A stretch of DNA of 7,680 nt from JBEAOO01 sp041164825 (GCA_041164825.1 JBEAOO010000004.1:1-7680), one strand, 5' to 3'; shown: positions 1-6,153, counted from the first letter of the stretch. Notes: generated by a model not told the origin, from the letters alone. A program made the numbers and translations.

Positions 1-684
1 TCGGCGCCGTTCACGCTCAAGAACTACGCCAACATCTTGGGCAACTCGGCCGTGTTCCGCTGGACGCTCAACAGCGTGATCGTCTCGCTGGCGCAAACCG
101 CACTGACGCTGGTGCTGGCCACGTTGGCGGGTTATGGTTTTGCCCGCACCGAGTTCCGCGGCCGGCGTTGGCTGATGGTGTTTGTGTTGGCAGGCCTGGC
201 CGTGCCCGAGCAGGCGGTGATCATTCCGCTGCACCGTTTGTTCTCCGATCTGGAGTGGCACAACAGCTACAGCGCGCTCGTGTTGCCCAAGCTGGCCGCG
301 CCCTTTGGCGTGTACCTGATGACGCAGTACTTCAAGGCTGTGCCGCGTGACATCGAAGAGGCCGCGCTGCTCGACAACACGCCGCGCTGGAAGATTTTTT
401 GGAGCGTGATCCTGCCGCTGAGCGTGCCGGCACAGGCCACGCTGGGCATCTTCACCTTCTTGACCGCCTGGAACGACTACCTGTGGCCGCTGATCTCGGC
501 CTCGCAGCCTGAGATGTACACGCTGACATTGGGCCTGGCGGCCACGCAGAGCAACTTCGCGCAGTCCGAAGGCATCGGCTTCTTGATGGCCCAGGCGGTG
601 TTTGCCGGCCTGCCGATCTTCATCGTCTACCTGTTTTTTCAGAAGCACATCGTGCAGGCCGTGGCCGGCACCACCGTGCGATGA
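1..684 (+). CDS. Carbohydrate ABC transporter permease, MalG/AraQ type (5' end cut by window)
   Basis: Inner-membrane permease subunit of an ABC sugar importer; it forms the translocation channel with a partner permease and couples to the ATPase. The frame is open from base 1, so the protein starts upstream; 227 residues are visible. It begins with FTLKNYANIL, the usual lead-in to the second membrane segment in MalG-type subunits. MalG-type proteins are about 270-300 residues, so roughly the first 50 residues with TM1 are missing. Several hydrophobic segments follow (for example around 85-150, 175-225, 400-480 and 580-650 nt). The cytoplasmic EAA loop, which docks on the ATPase, lies at about 358-417 nt: EEAALLDNTPRWKIF, then ILPLSVP. 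The usual DGA/DGC of this motif reads DNT here. The C-terminus (FFQKHIVQAVAGTTVR) is typical of the family (..GLTxGAVKG-like end). It is followed 77 bp later by the matching binding-protein gene. The family call is firm; the substrate is inferred from the GH51 gene downstream. Confidence 0.93.
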   Translation, partial: SAPFTLKNYANILGNSAVFRWTLNSVIVSLAQTALTLVLATLAGYGFARTEFRGRRWLMVFVLAGLAVPEQAVIIPLHRLFSDLEWHNSYSALVLPKLAAPFGVYLMTQYFKAVPRDIEEAALLDNTPRWKIFWSVILPLSVPAQATLGIFTFLTAWNDYLWPLISASQPEMYTLTLGLAATQSNFAQSEGIGFLMAQAVFAGLPIFIVYLFFQKHIVQAVAGTTVR

Positions 685-747
685 AACCCCGCGCCCGCCG
701 CACACCGTGGGCGCAACAACAAGCGCGAAAAGCGCCACACCACCCGC

Positions 748-753
748 AAGGAG
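748..753 (+). promoter_or_regulatory. Ribosome binding site of the sugar-binding protein gene
   Basis: AAGGAG lies 8 nt before the ATG at 762. It decides the start: the same frame has an earlier ATG at 681, overlapping the end of the permease gene. That start would put a 27-residue Arg/Pro-rich stretch in front of the signal peptide, which is not plausible for an exported protein. Confidence 0.8.
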
Positions 754-761
754 ACCGCACC

Positions 762-2096
762 ATGAACCGCAAACTCACTCACCTCAGCCTGGGCCTTGTG
801 ATGGCCTTTGGCAGCCTCGCCAGCGCGCAAGCCCAAGACAAAACCGAGATCACGCTCTCCCGCTTTTTTGGCGCCTGCGAGGCCGACTACGGCAGCGTGG
901 TCGACGCCACCAAGGCGCGCGGTGAGTGCGGCATCATCACCAGCCTGGTCAACCAGTTCAACGCCACCAACAAGTTGGGCGTGGTGGTGAAGCCGCAGAT
1001 CGCCGAGTGGGGCCCGTACTACGACCAGCTCACCTCGCGCCTGGTGGCCAAGGACGTGCCGACGATTGCCGTGATGCACGAGTCGGTGCTGGGCGATTTT
1101 GTGAGCCGCAAGCTGGTGGAGCCGCTGGACGCGGGCCTGAAACAAGCCGGCGTCAACACCGCCGACTACACGCCGCAAGCCGCGCGCGGCACGCAGTTTG
1201 GCGGCCAAACCTACGCGCTGCCGTTTGATACCTGGTCGTGGCTGTGGCACATCAACCTGAACCACTTCAAGAAGGCCGGCCTGGTGAACGCCGATGGCAC
1301 GCCGATGATCCCGAAGACGCCGGACGAGCTGCTGGCCCAAGCCCGCAAGTTCAAAGAAGCCACGGGCAAACCGTATTTCTCGTGGACCACGGCCAACGAG
1401 ACCGCCGCGCCCACGCGCACCTTCCTCACGCTGGTCAATCAGCAAGGCGGGCAGATCTTCAAGGACGGCGGCAAGCGCATTGACGTGAGCGGCAAAGAGG
1501 CCACCAACGCGCTCAAGCTGATCAATCAACTGTGGACCGAAGGTCATGTGAAGAAGGGCCTGGACTACGGCGCCACGCAACAGGCCTTCACCAACGGTGA
1601 TGTGGGTGTGAACGTGGTGGGCACCTGGACGATTGACGACTTCATCGCCGCGTCCGAGAAGGCCGACTCGCCGCTCAAGAGCGGCTACACCGTGGTGCCG
1701 TTTGCCAACCTCTACGGCAAGAAGGCCGTGTTTGCCGACGGCCACAGCTGGGTGATGCTCAAGGGCGGCGCCAAGACCGAGAAGCAAAAGCAGGGCGCTT
1801 ACGCCTTCTTGAAGTTCCTGTGGGACAACGACTATGAGTGGTCGCGCACCGGCCACCTGCCCACCAACAAGCAAGTGATCGACAGCCCCAAGTTCCGTGC
1901 GCTGCCCTTCCGCAGCAACATCCTGGAGATCGCCACCACCGGCAGCGCCATGCCCAGCAATGTGGTGCGCCAACGTGCGGTGGAGACGCTGATCGGCGAA
2001 GAAATCTCCAACCTCACGCTGACGGCCAAACCGCTGGCCGAGGTGCAGAAGTCGATCGAGCAGCGTGTGAACAAGCTGCTCGCCTCGGCCAAGTAA
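762..2096 (+). CDS. Extracellular solute-binding protein (family 1) of a sugar ABC importer
   Basis: Periplasmic receptor that captures a sugar and delivers it to the ABC permease. It has 444 residues, normal for MalE-like family 1 binding proteins. Residues 1-24 are a Sec signal peptide: MNRK n-region, hydrophobic core LSLGLVMAFGSL, and AQA before a likely cleavage after Ala24. The mature part has the two-lobe layout of the family, with the segment ALPFDTWSWLWHINLNHFKKAG (about 152-173, crossing the hinge), a QAFTNGDVGVNVVGTW stretch (about 274-289) and a GHSWVM segment (327-332). The mature protein has only two cysteines, Cys39 and Cys56, which could form a disulfide in the periplasm. It lies between the permease and GH51 genes on the same strand, so arabino-oligosaccharides or arabinose are the likely ligands; that is inference from context. 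A strong hairpin follows the stop codon. The family call is firm; the ligand is uncertain. Confidence 0.93.
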   Translation: MNRKLTHLSLGLVMAFGSLASAQAQDKTEITLSRFFGACEADYGSVVDATKARGECGIITSLVNQFNATNKLGVVVKPQIAEWGPYYDQLTSRLVAKDVPTIAVMHESVLGDFVSRKLVEPLDAGLKQAGVNTADYTPQAARGTQFGGQTYALPFDTWSWLWHINLNHFKKAGLVNADGTPMIPKTPDELLAQARKFKEATGKPYFSWTTANETAAPTRTFLTLVNQQGGQIFKDGGKRIDVSGKEATNALKLINQLWTEGHVKKGLDYGATQQAFTNGDVGVNVVGTWTIDDFIAASEKADSPLKSGYTVVPFANLYGKKAVFADGHSWVMLKGGAKTEKQKQGAYAFLKFLWDNDYEWSRTGHLPTNKQVIDSPKFRALPFRSNILEIATTGSAMPSNVVRQRAVETLIGEEISNLTLTAKPLAEVQKSIEQRVNKLLASAK

Positions 2097-2102
2097 GGCC
2101 TT

Positions 2103-2148
2103 GGCTGCGCGGCGGGGCGCCGGCCCGCGCCCGCCCCACCGCGCAGCC
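2103..2148 (+). terminator. Strong GC hairpin between binding-protein and GH51 genes (attenuator or mRNA-stabilising element)
   Basis: A 10-bp perfect stem pairs GGCTGCGCGG (2103-2112) with CCGCGCAGCC (2139-2148). After one C/A mismatch, GGGGCG (2114-2119) pairs with CGCCCC (2132-2137), leaving a 12-nt GC-rich loop. It starts 6 bp after the stop codon of the binding-protein gene. The following bases are pyrimidine-rich (CCCTCTCTCTCAC), and a run of five T comes only at 2162-2166, so this is not a classical intrinsic terminator. In sugar operons such as malEFG of E. coli, a hairpin after the binding-protein gene protects its mRNA from 3' decay and keeps it more abundant than downstream genes. 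A similar role is inferred here. Confidence 0.6.
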
Positions 2149-2193
2149 CCCTCTCTCTCACTTTTTGCATCCGCCACCCCACCGGTGACCGCC

Positions 2194-3714
2194 ATGATCC
2201 AGACCCAACTCGTCGTCGACACGCACTTCGTCATCTCCGAGCTCGACCGCCGCATCTTCGGCACCTTTGTGGAACACATGGGCCGCTGTGTCTACACCGG
2301 CATCTACGAGCCCGGCCACCCCACCGCCGATGAACAAGGCCTGCGCGGCGACGTGATGGCGCTGACCCGCGAGCTGGGTGCCACCATCGTGCGCTACCCC
2401 GGCGGCAACTTCATGTCCGGCTACAACTGGGAAGACGGCGTGGGCCCGGCCGAAGACCGCCCCACGCGGCTCGATCTGGCCTGGTACTCCACCGAGAGCA
2501 ACCAGTTCGGCACGCACGAGTTCATCGACTGGTGCCGCAAGGTGGATGTGGAGCCGATGCTGGGCGTGAACCTGGGCACCCGCGGCCCCGATGAAGCGCG
2601 GCACTTCTTGGAATATTGCAACCATCCCGGCGGCACCACGCTGGCCCAACAGCGCCAGGCCAACGGTGCCGAGGCGCCCTTCGACGTGAAGTTCTGGTGC
2701 CTGGGCAACGAGATGGACGGCCCCTGGCAGATCTGCCGCAAGACGCCCGAGGAATACGGCCGCATTGCGCTGGAGACCGCCAAGCTGCTGCGCGCGGTCG
2801 ACCCCACGGTGCAGCTGGCCGCCTGTGGGTCGAGCGCCCACAACATGCCCACCTACGGCACCTGGGAAGACACGGTGCTTGACCACTGCTTCGAGCAGGT
2901 CGACTACATCTCGCTGCACACCTACTTCGAGAACAAGCTGGACTCGACCGAGGAGTTCTTCGGCAACATCGAGGTCACCGAGTCCTTCATCAAGGAGATC
3001 GTGGCCGTGGCCGACAGCGTGGCCGCGCGCAAGCACTCGCGCAAACGCATCATGTTGTCGTTTGACGAGTGGAACGTTTGGTACAAGGCGCGCAGCATCG
3101 ACGACCTGCGCCAGCCCGGCTGGCCGGTGGCGCCGCGGCTGATCGAAGAGGTCTACAACTTCGAAGACGCGCTGGTCAATGGCGGCGCGCTGATGGCGCT
3201 GATGAACAACGCCGACCGCGTGAAGGTGGCGTGCTTGGCGCAACTGGTGAACGTGATCGGCCCGATCATGACCGAGCCCGGTGGCCCCGCCTGGCGCCAG
3301 ACCATCTTTCACCCGTTTGCACTCACCGCCCGCCATGCCGTGGGCCGCGTGCTGCAGCCGGTGGTCACGTCGCCCACGTACGAGGCCAAGACCTTCCCGG
3401 AGATTCCCTACCTCTACGCCAGCGTCACCGACGACCCGGCCACCGGCCGCACCGCGGTGTTTGCGCTCAACCGCCACCTGAGCGAAGAGATGGAATTGAG
3501 CATCGAGCTGCGTGGCCTGGGCACGAAGCGCACGCTGGTGGAGGCGCACGAGCTGCACCACGCCAACATGAAGGCGATCAACTCCAAAGAGTCGCCCGAG
3601 ACCGTGACGCCCGCGCCGCTGCAGGGCGTGCGCATCGACGGCGAGCGCCTCACCGTGCGACTGAAGCCCGGCTCGTGGAACGTGATCGTCACCGAAGCCA
3701 GCGACCGCGTGTGA
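2194..3714 (+). CDS. abfA: GH51 alpha-L-arabinofuranosidase, intracellular
   Basis: Retaining exo-glycosidase that releases terminal alpha-L-arabinofuranose from arabinan or arabinoxylan oligosaccharides. It has 506 residues, matching the roughly 500 of bacterial GH51 enzymes. It has a (beta/alpha)8 catalytic domain followed by a C-terminal beta domain (about the last 120 residues). Visible family signatures: RIFGTFVEHMGRCVYTGIYE (20-39); VRYPGGNF (66-73); NLGTRG (126-131) with EYCNHPGGT (140-148). The acid/base is Glu173 in WCLGNEMDGPWQ and the nucleophile is Glu292 in SFDEWNVWY; these align with Glu175 and Glu294 of Geobacillus AbfA. There is no signal peptide, so it works in the cytoplasm on imported oligosaccharides, which fits the ABC genes upstream. 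I chose ATG 2194 because its product begins directly with the family N-terminus. A GTG at 2185 is possible, but the open frame before that encodes an Ala/Pro/Arg-rich stretch unlike GH51. Only a weak SD-like GGTGA (2184-2188) precedes the ATG. Confidence 0.96.
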   Translation: MIQTQLVVDTHFVISELDRRIFGTFVEHMGRCVYTGIYEPGHPTADEQGLRGDVMALTRELGATIVRYPGGNFMSGYNWEDGVGPAEDRPTRLDLAWYSTESNQFGTHEFIDWCRKVDVEPMLGVNLGTRGPDEARHFLEYCNHPGGTTLAQQRQANGAEAPFDVKFWCLGNEMDGPWQICRKTPEEYGRIALETAKLLRAVDPTVQLAACGSSAHNMPTYGTWEDTVLDHCFEQVDYISLHTYFENKLDSTEEFFGNIEVTESFIKEIVAVADSVAARKHSRKRIMLSFDEWNVWYKARSIDDLRQPGWPVAPRLIEEVYNFEDALVNGGALMALMNNADRVKVACLAQLVNVIGPIMTEPGGPAWRQTIFHPFALTARHAVGRVLQPVVTSPTYEAKTFPEIPYLYASVTDDPATGRTAVFALNRHLSEEMELSIELRGLGTKRTLVEAHELHHANMKAINSKESPETVTPAPLQGVRIDGERLTVRLKPGSWNVIVTEASDRV

Positions 3715-3734
3715 TGGGTGCGTCAGCCGCTACC

Positions 3735-3738
3735 GGAG
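3735..3738 (+). promoter_or_regulatory. Ribosome binding site of the GntR-family regulator gene
   Basis: GGAG lies 7 nt before a GTG at 3746 and 13 nt before an ATG at 3752. The spacing favours the GTG. A further upstream GTG at 3740 is only 1 nt away and is unlikely to be used. Confidence 0.55.
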
Positions 3739-3745
3739 CGTGCCC

Positions 3746-4495
3746 GTGACCATGTTCGAACGCGAACCCATTGTGGGCACCATGAGCGCGCAGGTGGCGC
3801 GCATCTTGGGCATGCGCATCGTGGGCGGCGATTACCGGCCGGGCGACTTCTTGCCGGTGGAGGCCGACTTGTGCGCAGCCTTTGGCGTCAGCCGCACGAC
3901 AGTGCGTGAGGCCGTGAAGACGCTGACCAGCAAACGCCTGGTCAGCGCCTCGCCCAAGATCGGCACGCAGGTGCTGCCTTTTGCCGATTGGAATTTGCTC
4001 GACCGCGACGTGTTGGGCTGGCGGCTGCTGGCGCAGTTCGACACGCAAATCGTCGAAGATATTTTCGAGATGCGCTTGTGCTTTGAGCCACGCGCCGCCG
4101 CCCTGGCCGCACTCAATGGCGTGGCCGACGACTTTGCTGCGCTGGAGCGCCGCTACGCCGAGCTGGCCGATGCGCTCCAACCAGGCCAAGACTCACGCTT
4201 GGCCGCGCAGGCCGATCTGGAGTTCCACCTCACGCTCATCAACCTCTCGCGCAACGGCATGTTCATCACCATCGGCGGCGCCATCAAGGCGGCGTTGCGG
4301 GTGAGTTCTGAGATGCTGCACCGCCACCCCGATCACCCCGAGCGCGACCTGCGCCTCTACGACGACGTGCGCCGCGGCGTGGTGGCCCGCGATGCCGAGG
4401 CCGCGGCCGCCGCCATGGTGGCGCTGCTGCAGGCCTCGCGCGAGCGGCTGTTGTGGATGATGCGGTCGGGGGCGCGTGGAGAGCTTGGGCGCTGA
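3746..4495 (+). CDS. GntR-family transcriptional regulator, FadR subfamily with FCD ligand domain
   Basis: DNA-binding regulator, probably a repressor of the preceding arabinoside cassette that is released by a pathway sugar or sugar acid. It has 249 residues from GTG 3746 (247 from ATG 3752), a normal length. The N-terminal winged helix-turn-helix spans about residues 10-75: IVGGDYRPGDFLPVEADL, then FGVSRTTVREAVKTL as recognition helix, then the wing up to GTQV. The linker WNLLDRDVLGW resembles that of DgoR-like regulators of sugar and aldonate catabolism. The FCD domain follows, with EMRLCFEPRAAALAA (about 108-122) and the metal-site start DLEFH (Asp157, His161 from GTG). The two later histidines of a typical FCD metal site appear replaced: Tyr205 stands at the usual EH position and Leu227 at the last one. 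The gene lies 31 bp after the GH51 gene on the same strand, so it is probably co-transcribed and autoregulated. The effector is unknown. Confidence 0.9.
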   Translation: MTMFEREPIVGTMSAQVARILGMRIVGGDYRPGDFLPVEADLCAAFGVSRTTVREAVKTLTSKRLVSASPKIGTQVLPFADWNLLDRDVLGWRLLAQFDTQIVEDIFEMRLCFEPRAAALAALNGVADDFAALERRYAELADALQPGQDSRLAAQADLEFHLTLINLSRNGMFITIGGAIKAALRVSSEMLHRHPDHPERDLRLYDDVRRGVVARDAEAAAAAMVALLQASRERLLWMMRSGARGELGR

Positions 4496-4527
4496 GGGGC
4501 GCTCACAGCACGCCGAGGTCGGTGCTC

Positions 4528-4623
4528 GGAGCGCTGTACCGCATTCGCTTTGCTCCGTGTCCTCCGCCGGCCTGCGGCCGGCTCCCCCTTTACCTGCGCA
4601 AAGCAAATGCGGCACAGCGCTCC
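4528..4623. repeat. Long imperfect inverted repeat A (26-nt arms) with an inner GCCGGC hairpin
   Basis: The left arm is 4528-4553 (begins GGAGCGCTGTACCGC) and the right arm 4598-4623 (ends GCGGCACAGCGCTCC). Reverse complementing the left arm gives 24 of 26 matches. Inside, GCCGGC (4566-4571) and GCCGGC (4577-4582) form a second stem with the 5-nt loop CTGCG. Neither arm is followed by a clear T-run on either strand, so it is not a standard terminator, although it begins only 32 bp after the regulator stop codon. It resembles REP/MITE-like intergenic elements. Confidence 0.7.
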
Positions 4624-4637
4624 CCAGAACCAAAGGT

Positions 4638-4660
4638 GGCATGGCACGTTTACGCATGCC
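4638..4660. repeat. Small inverted repeat GGCATG...CATGCC between the two large ones
   Basis: GGCATG (4638-4643) and CATGCC (4655-4660) are perfectly complementary, with an 11-nt spacer. They sit in the gap between inverted repeats A and B, so the region is a chain of three hairpins. On its own a 6-bp repeat could occur by chance. Confidence 0.4.
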
Positions 4661-4672
4661 TCGGAGATGGGG

Positions 4673-4772
4673 GGGCGGTGATGGGCCGGGGCGATGTGCG
4701 GAGGTAAAGGAGGAGGGTTCGCGCAGCGGGCCCGGGGGACACGCAGCACATCGGCCCGGCCCATCGCCGCCC
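4673..4772. repeat. Long imperfect inverted repeat B (27-nt arms)
   Basis: The left arm is 4673-4699 (GGGCGGTGATGGGCCGGGG, then CGATGTGC) and the right arm 4746-4772 (GCACATCGGCCCGGCC, then CATCGCCGCCC). The reverse complement of the left arm matches the right arm at 25 of 27 positions. The 46-nt loop contains a purine run with AGGAGGAGGG and the palindrome CGGGCCCG (4727-4734). No coding frame here looks real. Together with repeat A it makes one structured block of about 245 bp (4528-4772), possibly a dispersed repeat of this bacterial group; that needs a genome search. Confidence 0.7.
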
Positions 4773-4886
4773 AAGCGCCGATCGTCGAGCATCAAATTGA
4801 AAACCGCCTCATGCCAAGGCAGGCCAGGTGCCCACCATCGATCTTCCTGGCCCAGAAGGCGATCTACTTCTGAGCGCCCGCCAGAA

Positions 4887-5324
4887 TCAGGCCGCCTGCG
4901 CGCAGTTCACCATCCACCGGATGCCAAAGCGGTCGGTGAAGCTGCCGAAGTAGGCGCCCCAGAACATGTCGGTGAGCGGCATCTCGACCTTGCCGCCTTC
5001 TGACAGACCGTTGAACAAGTGCTCGGCCTCGGCGCGCGTGTCGGGCTCCAGGTTGAGGTGCATGGTGTTGCCCGGCGTCACGGTGAAGCCCAGGGATTCG
5101 GGCGCATCGGTGCCCATCAGCACATGGCCGCCGAGGATCACCAACTCCATGTGCATCACCAGGTTCTTGTCGGCCTCCGCCAGGGGCGGCTGGCCGGGCG
5201 CGGGCGGCGCGTCGCCAAAGCGGTGCACCGGGCCATTGAACTCGCCGCCAAACACCGAGCGGTAGAAGGTGAACGCGGCTTCGGTGGTGCGGTTGAAGTT
5301 GAGGTACGTGCTGGTGCGGGCCAT
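4887..5324 (-). CDS. VOC family protein, PhnB-like (glyoxalase/bleomycin resistance fold)
   Basis: Small cytoplasmic protein of the vicinal oxygen chelate superfamily, PhnB-like (3-demethylubiquinone-9 3-methyltransferase-like domain) group. It has 145 residues, the usual size, with paired beta-alpha-beta-beta-beta modules. Visible features are the N-terminal YLNFNRTTEAAFTFYRSVFG (7-26), HMELVILGGHVLMGTD (58-73) and the C-terminal FWGAYFGSFTDRFGIRW (121-137), all diagnostic for PhnB-like proteins. Members of this group are widespread and mostly without a proven reaction; a metal-dependent enzyme or small-molecule binding role is possible but not shown. ATG 5324 is chosen because AGGAG lies 7 nt upstream and the family N-terminus starts there; a longer frame reaching 5459 adds 45 Arg/Pro-rich residues and is not credible. 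It is divergent from the DUF1993 gene. Confidence 0.92.
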   Translation of the reverse strand: MARTSTYLNFNRTTEAAFTFYRSVFGGEFNGPVHRFGDAPPAPGQPPLAEADKNLVMHMELVILGGHVLMGTDAPESLGFTVTPGNTMHLNLEPDTRAEAEHLFNGLSEGGKVEMPLTDMFWGAYFGSFTDRFGIRWMVNCAQAA

Positions 5325-5331
5325 GGCGGGT

Positions 5332-5336
5332 CTCCT
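5332..5336 (-). promoter_or_regulatory. Ribosome binding site of the VOC gene
   Basis: On the - strand AGGAG (5336 down to 5332) lies 7 nt before the ATG at 5324. This fixes the start against the longer open frame that reaches to 5459. Confidence 0.75.
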
Positions 5337-5470
5337 GGGGTGTGATGGCGGGGCCAACGCTCGGCGGCGCCGGGCCAGCCATCTTCGCGCAGATGTGTGG
5401 CCATGGGGTGATCGGACGAACCCGCGCCAGGGGCCGCAGGCGAGGTGGCCGGCGGGCATGGGCCTGTGCG

Positions 5471-5499
5471 CTGCAAGGGCGGGCGCCGCTGGCTATGAT
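5471..5499 (+). promoter_or_regulatory. Weak candidate sigma-70 promoter upstream of the DUF1993 gene
   Basis: TATGAT (5494-5499) matches the -10 consensus at 5 of 6 positions. With a 17-nt spacer, CTGCAA (5471-5476) stands at the -35 position and matches TTGACA at only 3 of 6. Transcription would start near 5506, giving a leader of about 100 nt that contains the small hairpin CCTCGC (5524-5529) / GCGAGG (5536-5541). Such matches also occur by chance. Confidence 0.3.
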
Positions 5500-5605
5500 C
5501 CGGCGCGCACTGACGCGGGCTCACCTCGCCGCCAAGCGAGGCACCGGCAACCGTTCAGCGTCCGCGTTTGCACCTCATCTCACCACCCCCAACGGAGACC
5601 TCCCC

Positions 5606-6127
5606 ATGGCCATCACCCTCACGTCCGCCAGCTTGCCCGTGTTCCAAAACCTGCTGCGCAACCTGTCGCACTGCATGGACAAGGCCGAGGTCAATGCCGC
5701 CGCCCGCAAGTTCAACCCCGATGTGCTGGTGGGCGCACGTTTGGCGCCCGACATGCTGCCGTTTGCCTCGCAAGTGCGCATCGCCTGCGACGCCGCCAAA
5801 CTGGGCGTGGCACGCGTGGGCGGGCTCGACGCGCCGAAGTTTGACGACAGCGAAATCACCTTTGCCGAGCTGAAGGAGCGCATCGCCAAGACCCTGGCCT
5901 GGCTGGAGACCGTGCCCGCCAACGCGCTCGACGGCCTGGAAGACAAGGAGATCACCTTCCCCGTGGGCCGCGACGCCACGCGCACCATGAAGGCCCAGGC
6001 CTACTTGCTGCATTGGGCGACGGCCAATGTGCACTTCCACGTGGTGACGGCCTACGCGCTGCTGCGCCACAACGGCGTGGACGTGGGCAAGACTGACTTC
6101 TTGGTCGGCGCACAAGCCCAAGGCTGA
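5606..6127 (+). CDS. DUF1993 family protein (DinB/YfiT-like fold)
   Basis: Protein of 173 residues, the usual length of DUF1993 members. The family is structurally related to DinB/YfiT-like four-helix bundles, some of which are metal-dependent thiol transferases; DUF1993 itself has no established function. The visible family pattern is an N-terminal helix VFQNLLRNLSHCMDKAE (12-28), ARLAPDMLPFASQVRIACD (44-62), and the C-terminal block NVHFHVVTAYALLRHNGVDV (141-160) followed by GKTDFL. Histidines at 22, 136, 143 and 145 are candidates for a metal site, which is inference. The start at ATG 5606 is supported by GGAG (5594-5597), 8 nt upstream. The same frame is open back to 5342, but that part is Arg/Ala/Gly-rich and overlaps the divergent promoter region. 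No signal peptide is present, so it is cytoplasmic. Confidence 0.92.
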   Translation: MAITLTSASLPVFQNLLRNLSHCMDKAEVNAAARKFNPDVLVGARLAPDMLPFASQVRIACDAAKLGVARVGGLDAPKFDDSEITFAELKERIAKTLAWLETVPANALDGLEDKEITFPVGRDATRTMKAQAYLLHWATANVHFHVVTAYALLRHNGVDVGKTDFLVGAQAQG

Positions 6128-6153
6128 CGCGGTGTGATCGGCGCGTGAAAAGG

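Larger units (their letters stand above)
4496..4886. other. 391-bp gap between convergent genes, no credible gene
   Basis: This stretch separates the + strand regulator from the - strand VOC gene, whose 3' ends face each other. It holds the inverted repeats described separately (4528-4772). The last 114 bp (4773-4886) are less GC-biased and show no start with a ribosome binding site and no family I recognise. Open frames here on both strands encode Arg/Pro/Gly/Ser-rich low-complexity peptides, as expected from reading GC-rich non-coding DNA. Transcription must end somewhere here for both genes, yet I see no hairpin followed by a T-run. Confidence 0.6.

Noticed and set aside
2101..2193. Upstream in-frame extension of the GH51 gene from a TTG at 2101
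   Set aside because: It would translate the stem-loop into an Ala/Pro/Arg-rich leader without signal-peptide character, and GH51 family proteins begin close to ATG 2194.
639..2279. 546-codon open frame on the - strand opposite the binding-protein gene
   Set aside because: It lies antisense to a gene with clear signal peptide and family motifs. Its product is His/Val/Gly/Arg-rich with no recognisable domain, as expected from the complement of GC3-biased coding DNA.
2158..3561. 467-codon open frame on the - strand opposite the GH51 gene
   Set aside because: Same cause: a shadow of the GH51 reading frame, with a His/Arg/Val/Gly-rich product and no family features.
4528..4623. Inverted repeat A as a simple intrinsic terminator for the regulator gene
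   Set aside because: The loop is large, the stem is far longer than typical terminators, and no T-run follows the right arm (the sequence continues CCAGAACC).
4193..4795. 200-codon open frame on the - strand across the regulator end and the inverted repeats
   Set aside because: Its product is Arg/Pro/Gly-rich, it runs through both inverted repeats and into the antisense of a real gene. Similar spurious frames are expected wherever this repeat occurs.
4773..4886. Possible gene remnant next to the VOC gene
   Set aside because: Short open stretches exist in several frames, but I recognise no family motif, start signal or similarity to a neighbour, so calling a pseudogene would be a guess.
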